The position numbers and the translations under genes were made by a program. Positions 59,137 to 64,000 of a stretch of DNA of 64,000 nucleotides are shown one piece after another. The notes beneath the pieces are model-generated. The model did not search any database, was not told the origin of the DNA, and saw only the letters and a list, made by a program, of their open reading frames with translations. Every line of letters begins with the position of its first letter. The first letter of the stretch is position 1. This DNA comes from Bradyrhizobium sp. WBAH42 (lineage in GTDB: Bacteria > Pseudomonadota > Alphaproteobacteria > Rhizobiales > Xanthobacteraceae): NCBI RefSeq assembly GCF_024585265.1, contig NZ_CP036533.1, forward strand, positions 8,007,001 to 8,071,000. The letters run 5' to 3'.

Positions 59137-61019
59137 TGTTTACAAAGCAGACAACGGAACCGGTTCCGGTCCGGACGAAGGATCAGCTGCGATTCATCAC
59201 ATGTGGCTCGGTGGACGACGGCAAATCGACGCTGATCGGCCGATTACTGCACGACAGCAAGATGATCTACCACGATCAGATCACGGCGCTGGAACGCGAC
59301 AGCATCAAGTACGGTAGCACCGGGGATAACATCGACTTCGCGCTGCTTGTGGACGGCCTCGAGGCCGAACGGGAGCAGGGCATCACAATCGATGTTGCCT
59401 ACCGTTTCTTCACTACGCCGCGGCGCTCCTTCATGGTGGCCGACACTCCCGGCCATGAGCAGTATACCCGCAATATGGCTACCGGTGCGTCGCAGGCTCA
59501 GCTCGCCATTATCCTGATCGATGCCCGCAAAGGCGTGATGGTTCAGACGCGCCGCCACTCCTTTATCTGTGCGCTGCTCGGTATTCGTCATATCGTGCTG
59601 GCAGTGAACAAGATCGATCTTGTCGCATACGACAAGGAGTGCTTCGATCGGATCGCGCGCGACTATATGGCCTTTGCCGCCGGTCTCGGCTTCACCTCGA
59701 TCGTTCCCATCCCGATCTCGGCCCGCTACGGCGATAACGTCGTAGACCGCTCCGCGCGTGCCAACTGGTATCGTGGTCCCTGCCTGCTTGAATATTTGGA
59801 GAGCATTGACATCCAGTCCGGCACCGCAAGCCAGGCCTTCCGCTTTACGGTACAATGGGTGAACCGGCCAAATCCGGATTTTCGGGGCTATGCCGGGACG
59901 GTGGCTTCCGGGACGATCTCGGCGGGGGATGAGATCATTGTCGCCACGTCGGGACGGACCACGCGCGTCAAGCGGATCGTGACCCACGGTGGCGACCTTG
60001 TCGGCGCCAAAGCCGGGGATGCGGTGACCATTACGCTGGAAGACGAAATTGATATCGGCCGTGGCGACATTTTGTCCCGACCGGACGATCAACCAAAGGT
60101 CGCCGACCAATTCGCTGCTTATGTGATTTGGATGGACGAGGAGCCGCTCACTCCCGGACGCAATTACATCCTGCGGATCGGATCGCAGACGATTTCCGGC
60201 AGCATTACCGAAATTCGGCATCGGATCGACGTCAACACTTGTGAGCATCTGGCCGCCGGGATGGTTTCGTTGAACGAGATCGCCTTCTGTAATGTTGCGA
60301 CCACAATGCCCGCAGTATTCGATGCTTATGACGTCAATCGGAAGACCGGATCATTCATCTTCATCGATCGTTACACCAATCGTACGGCGGGGGCAGGCAT
60401 GATTGCCGTTCCGCTACGGCAGACCGCCAATATTTCTAGACAAGCCCTATCCGTGGATAGGAAGGAGCGTGCCGCACTCAAGAATCAGAAGCCTTGCGTC
60501 ATTTGGTTCACCGGCCTGTCTGGCGCGGGAAAGTCGGCGATTGCGAATCTGGTTGATCAAAAGCTGTTTGCGATGTCGCGGCATACAATGCTGCTGGATG
60601 GCGACAACCTCCGACACGGATTAACCGCCGATCTGGGCTTCTCGGAGGCGGACCGCGTGGAGAACATTCGGCGTGTCGGTGAAGTTGCCAAGTTGATGGT
60701 GGACAGCGGCTTGATCGTGATCTGCTCGTTGATCTCGCCCACGAGAGCGGAACGGGACAGGGTGCGCATCCTCGTTGGTAACGAAGAGTTCATAGAAGTA
60801 TTTGTCGATACGCCGATCGAGGAATGCGCGCGGCGAGACCCGAAAGGGCTGTACTCAAAGGCGAAATCAGGCAACATCAAGAACTTCACCGGCCTCGACG
60901 CGTGCTACGAAGCACCAGAAACACCGGATATTCATCTCAGGACCATGGAGCAGAACCTAGAGCAGTCAGCGAAAGCGGTAGTGGATGTCTTGATCGCGCG
61001 CTCAATTCTTGAAGGCTAG
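59136..61019 (+). CDS. nodQ: Sulfate adenylyltransferase GTPase / APS kinase (NodQ/CysNC)
   Basis: A two-domain enzyme. The N-terminal GTPase drives APS formation with NodP, and the C-terminal APS kinase makes PAPS, the sulfate donor. GTPase motifs: FITCGSVDDGKSTLIGRLLH (P-loop), ADTPGHEQYTRNMATGASQA, VNKIDLVAYD, SARYGDNV. The domain junction is near residue 445. The APS kinase P-loop is WFTGLSGAGKSAIANLVDQ (about residues 455-473), followed by LDGDNLRHGLTADLGFSEAD and ISPTRAERDRVR. Start is ATG 59136 overlapping the nodP stop. Total 627 residues, the usual size for a fused CysNC/NodQ. Fusion with APS kinase is the form found in nodulation-linked sulfation. Confidence 0.93.
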   Translation: MFTKQTTEPVPVRTKDQLRFITCGSVDDGKSTLIGRLLHDSKMIYHDQITALERDSIKYGSTGDNIDFALLVDGLEAEREQGITIDVAYRFFTTPRRSFMVADTPGHEQYTRNMATGASQAQLAIILIDARKGVMVQTRRHSFICALLGIRHIVLAVNKIDLVAYDKECFDRIARDYMAFAAGLGFTSIVPIPISARYGDNVVDRSARANWYRGPCLLEYLESIDIQSGTASQAFRFTVQWVNRPNPDFRGYAGTVASGTISAGDEIIVATSGRTTRVKRIVTHGGDLVGAKAGDAVTITLEDEIDIGRGDILSRPDDQPKVADQFAAYVIWMDEEPLTPGRNYILRIGSQTISGSITEIRHRIDVNTCEHLAAGMVSLNEIAFCNVATTMPAVFDAYDVNRKTGSFIFIDRYTNRTAGAGMIAVPLRQTANISRQALSVDRKERAALKNQKPCVIWFTGLSGAGKSAIANLVDQKLFAMSRHTMLLDGDNLRHGLTADLGFSEADRVENIRRVGEVAKLMVDSGLIVICSLISPTRAERDRVRILVGNEEFIEVFVDTPIEECARRDPKGLYSKAKSGNIKNFTGLDACYEAPETPDIHLRTMEQNLEQSAKAVVDVLIARSILEG

Positions 61020-61277
61020 ATGTGCTCGCGTCACGTCATCAATTCGCGTAATATCCTGCCGGCGCGGCTCAGGCGATCTGGCTCTGGCGGGGCCTGCGCT
61101 CAAACTTTTCGCTCGAAAGGAACAGACTGGTCGCACCCAACTCGTGTACTGCCAGCTTCCGGATATGTGCTCGACGTGGATGGTCAGTTCAAAACCGAGT
61201 ACGCGAGCAAAGATGGAGCATGGTCAGGAGCGGTGGAGCTGAAGAGAGGCCGTCCCATGCTGCAGATCAGAATCTAG
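61020..61277 (+). CDS. Small conserved protein, paralogue of 46248-46430
   Basis: The open frame starts at ATG 61020, directly after the nodQ stop (TAG ATG). Only the C-terminal 37 residues match the family: GYVLDVDGQFKTEYASKDGA, then VELKRGRPMLQIRI, against YALEVDGQLRAEFATKDGAT in the other copy. The first 48 residues are basic and lack similarity. The true gene probably began near 61150 without a clear start, so this may be a relic. Coupling to nodQ could still allow expression. Confidence 0.4.
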   Translation: MCSRHVINSRNILPARLRRSGSGGACAQTFRSKGTDWSHPTRVLPASGYVLDVDGQFKTEYASKDGAWSGAVELKRGRPMLQIRI

Positions 61278-62040
61278 CATGCGGCGAGAAAGGCCAGAGA
61301 GGAAGTCCTACTTCCACTAGGTTGAGGTGGCTTGGCGCTTCTTGCTGCGCGTGCGGCCAAGGACACGCCGGTCTGCCTTTAAAGCCGCGCCGGGGCCGCG
61401 GACAAGGCCGGCTTTACTTCCCCACACAGTACGAAGAGCGGGCCGCGGTTTTCCGGAGTGGCTATCCGGCCAGCCTGGACCTACTCCAGGTATATGGACC
61501 AATCTGAAGCGAGCAATCGGTCGCGATCCATCCTGTCGTGGCCTATGGTAACGTCCGGCAAGCTTGCTTCATTGTGGCCGCCGTTCGTAGGCGAACACCG
61601 TCGGCCTCCGCCCAGCACCTTGTCGAGGCAACGCTGCCGCGAACATTAGCCATCCTGCGCCACGAAACTCCATTGCGCGTTCGCGTCATGCTCCAGTCCG
61701 CCTTCCATCGTTCCTTGCCATGAAGGCGGCCATTGACGCGGCCGAAAAGGAAAGGGAGCTCATCGCTGGCCAAGCGACAAAGAATGATCTCTCGATGAGC
61801 CGCTCTGGTCAGCCATCGACGTGCTCGACCGCACTGTAGATCGCGTAGAACGCGAGTGCATATCAACGAGCGGGCCTGCGAAGGAATCAAAAGCGAGCAG
61901 AGCGGCTCGGAAGTGACTATCGTCGAACCAGAGTGCCTCATGGGCGAGGTACTTGCGCACCCCGATTGCTGGTGATGCGTGGCTCGCCGGCTCAGGCGTT
62001 TTAGCCGCCGTAAATCACCGTACCTTGTCGTCCGTGAAGA
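61278..62040. other. No supported gene
   Basis: Overlapping frames on both strands. Nothing recognised. Confidence 0.35.
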
Positions 62041-62430
62041 GTGGCTAAGCGAATGAGTGTCATTCGGCCTGCAATATTGACCCCCCGTATTGCCGCATCT
62101 GCGAATGTTACCGTGATGGCGCCATTGCCGATGACGATCCGATGTCGATTAATCGGTCGCGCCAGATGGCTTTCCCGGCTTGCTCGACGAGAGGGGCTGT
62201 GGTCGGGTCGGGCCCTACTCCGGATTGCCCCGGTCTTCGGCTTCTTCGAGGCGAAGGAGGGCGGGTTCACCCAGCTCAAGGCGCATCCGCTGCCGTGGCT
62301 CGTCGAGATTCTCAATGGCGTCGAGCACGCCAATTTCTTCGAGCAGCGCGCCACGGAGTACTCCAAGGCGGCGAGCCGCGGCAGCTGGGACGGCGAAGAC
62401 GGGGTGTGGGCGACTTTCGGCCGTATCTAG
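62041..62430 (+). CDS. Unrecognised ORF
   Basis: A 129-residue frame whose last 65 residues look like real protein: LRIAPVFGFFEAKEGGFTQL, then KAHPLPWLVEILNGVEHANF, then FEQRATEYSKAASRGSWDGE. The first half is basic and less convincing. It may be a fragment of a larger gene. No family recognised. Confidence 0.3.
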   Translation: MAKRMSVIRPAILTPRIAASANVTVMAPLPMTIRCRLIGRARWLSRLARREGLWSGRALLRIAPVFGFFEAKEGGFTQLKAHPLPWLVEILNGVEHANFFEQRATEYSKAASRGSWDGEDGVWATFGRI

Positions 62431-63079
62431 CCCATTTGATTCATGCTAGCGTTGGCCTTGAGCGCCTGCCGACGCGGGTGCGCGCATGTCACGCAATGCT
62501 AACGGCGCAGACGCTGTTTTCTGCACTAATCCCAATTCTCCGGTGCCACCATCGCCAAGAGACTACATGCAGCGTGCGGTATGAAGGCATGACTTCAGAG
62601 ACCTGTTGGTGTTGAGCTTTGCAATAGAGAGCCCATTTTCAACGCGTGCCGCCCGACACCCGAAGAACAAAAGCAGCGTCACTGGCCTAGAGATCGCGGA
62701 GGAAGCGAGATGCCCACAACCATCCGACGAGAATTGCGACGAGAATGAGTTGCAACTTTCAGCGCTACCAGTTCAAGCGCGCTTATGCCTACAATATCCG
62801 ACTCGTCGCCTTCGCCTACATGCGTCAATTACGCGACAAATCGGTCCTGGCGTGAGACCCCGCACAGGGCCGGCCACATGACTGACCGATCCGAGTGCTG
62901 GGCTACAGGAGCAAACGCTATGCTAAACCAGCCAGCTTGCCGGCCACCCTTCTCGACGTTTCGGTCCGCGCTGCGATTCAGCGCTTTACCAAAGACCGTG
63001 TCGTACCGGCCTGGCATTTTGCAGAGCAAAGAACGCCTCCGGTTTCATGTAATCGTCCGCGTTCCATATGATTAAAGCT
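62431..63079. other. No supported gene
   Basis: Short frames only, no recognisable features before the IS66-type element. Confidence 0.4.
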
Positions 63080-63405
63080 GTCGCCGAGCGTCTTGAGGGG
63101 GCGCCGCGACAGCTTCGCCGACGCTGGTCGGACGAGTTCATGGCAAGTTGTGGCAGAGGCGCAGGAGCCTGGCGCGAGTGTATCGGGGGATCGCCCATCA
63201 GATCGGCACTCACCCCTCGCAGCTCTTCGTCTGGCGTCGCGATGCTCGGGCGAACGAACCTACCTTCGAGTCGCGAAGTCGCGGTGGCGTGCATGTCAGA
63301 GGCAGTGATCGAGATTGCCTCCATTGGCGAGGTGATCGCGCGCGCCGGCGTGACGTCGACGAGGCGCAGCTGCAGCGGGTGATCCGGGCGGTCCGTTCGG
63401 CATGA
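63080..63405 (+). pseudogene. IS66-family TnpA, frameshifted
   Basis: The helix-turn-helix protein of an IS66 element, in pieces. One frame has RRRWSDEFMASCGR; the next has VAEAQEPGASVSGIAHQ-like sequence ending GTHPSQLFVWRRDARAN; a third has VACMSEAVIEIASIGEVIAR. The C-terminal EAQLQRVIRAVRSA is in the second frame and stops at 63405. It is followed by TnpB with an ATGA overlap. Confidence 0.7.
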
Positions 63406-63734
63406 TCCCCTCCGGCGTGAAGGTGTTCCTGGCCAGCCATCCAGTTGACTTCCGCAAGGGTATCGCTGGCGTTGTTGCGCTACTGCGCGATGCCGGCTCA
63501 GATCCGTTCGGCGGGGCGCTTTATGTGTTCCGGGCGAAAAGGGCTGACCGAATCAAGATCGTATGGTGGCATAGCTCTGGCGTGTGCCTCTATTTGAAAC
63601 GCCTTGAAAAAGCGAAGTTCTGCTGGCCGCGGAATCGGGCATCATCGGATACAGATGAATCCGCGCAGTTGATGGCCCTGGTGGACGGGATGGATGGGAA
63701 GCGGGTCCGGGCTGTGCGGTCACGCCGCCGGTAA
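63402..63734 (+). CDS. IS66-family TnpB
   Basis: The small accessory protein of IS66 elements. MIPSGVKVFLASHPVDFRKG, then IAGVVALLRDAGSDPFGGAL, YVFRAKRADRIKIVWWHSSG, VCLYLKRLEKAKFCWPRN are family hallmarks. The C-terminus ends in a non-standard RVRAVRSRRR after LMALVDGMDGKRV, which suggests a frameshift in the last residues. Its start overlaps the TnpA stop (ATGA at 63402). Confidence 0.85.
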   Translation: MIPSGVKVFLASHPVDFRKGIAGVVALLRDAGSDPFGGALYVFRAKRADRIKIVWWHSSGVCLYLKRLEKAKFCWPRNRASSDTDESAQLMALVDGMDGKRVRAVRSRRR

Positions 63735-63804
63735 GCGCTGCGACGAAGGAAATCAACGCCTGAAAGGACGAGAGAACCGGAGCAAAATGTGCGCTGGTCG
63801 GGGC

Positions 63805-64000
63805 AATGCTCCCGCCCGATCTCGACCTCCCGAATGACGTAGAGATGCTAAAGGCCATGGTGCTTGCCATGGCCAAAAAAGCGGCACCTGCGATGCGCTG
63901 GAGAGCGAGATCGACGATCTCAAGGCCCGCAACGCCGATGCGAGCATCGCGCGGCTGACGCAGATCCTAAAGGCCTTTGACCGCGCCCGGTTCGACCGAC
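63805..64000 (+). pseudogene. IS66-family TnpC, N-terminal part, runs off the window
   Basis: The N-terminal coiled-coil of the DDE transposase in more than one frame: LPPDLDLPNDVEMLKAMVLA then MAKKA, and in the next frame ESEIDDLKARNADASIARLT then QILKAFDRARFDR at the window edge. A frameshift near 63885 separates them. The catalytic domain lies beyond the window. Confidence 0.65.

Overview
The window looks like an accessory, symbiosis-island type region of a Bradyrhizobium (soybean-type rhizobium). The evidence is a set of symbiosis genes in a background of dead genes and insertion sequences: a NopT-type type III effector (33560-34414), a groESL pair behind a NifA/sigma-54 promoter (36624-38858), a NoeI-like FkbM methyltransferase (39603-40328), an NfeC-like protein (46962-47786), metE behind a cobalamin riboswitch (48375-51017), and a sulfotransferase followed by nodPQ-type sulfate-activation genes (56860-61019). 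From memory, the order nopT - groESL - noeI - flavin oxygenase - carbonic anhydrase - nfeC - metE resembles the B. diazoefficiens/japonicum symbiosis island; no alignment was run.

Layout. 1-9.3 kb: mostly non-coding or decayed DNA with a broken GNAT gene, a cold-shock protein, a phasin, IS3 and IS30 remnants and an intact di-haem cytochrome c peroxidase. 6.9-19.5 kb: a dense field of roughly 65-90 bp imperfect palindromes (12 copies in the window, 11 of them here, plus one lone arm at 47.9 kb). They are often followed on the same strand by one of two families of small ORFs, and are mixed with IS3-family elements, one of them complete (14424-15655). 17.1-23.6 kb: a wrecked prophage-like segment (wHTH protein, DUF3892 fragment, primase-helicase with an internal deletion, HNH protein, tail-type fragment). 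23.6-30.7 kb: a broken outer-membrane protein gene, a globin, an XRE regulator pair, a dead M28 peptidase, and two related sigma-54 promoters, one before hsp20 and one before a 29-codon micro-ORF. 30.9-36 kb: type III regulon signals (tts boxes) and nopT. 36.6-51 kb: the symbiosis core. 51-56.8 kb: mostly decayed DNA, including a dead amidinotransferase. 56.9-61.3 kb: the sulfation module. 63-64 kb: an IS66-type element running off the end.

How the genes work together. GroESL, the small heat-shock protein and a micro-ORF share the GG-N10-GC promoter architecture used by NifA/RpoN in low-oxygen nodules. NopT and the tts boxes belong to the flavonoid/TtsI-controlled secretion regulon. NoeI-like methylation and the sulfotransferase/PAPS module both suggest decoration of a Nod factor or surface glycan. 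MetE is expected to be switched off when B12 is plentiful. Many genes carry single-base frameshifts or stops (GNAT, Omp, M28, carbonic anhydrase, amidinotransferase, transposases), which fits relaxed selection in an IS-rich island.

The best candidate for an undescribed system is the palindrome plus small-ORF module at 6.9-19.5 kb.
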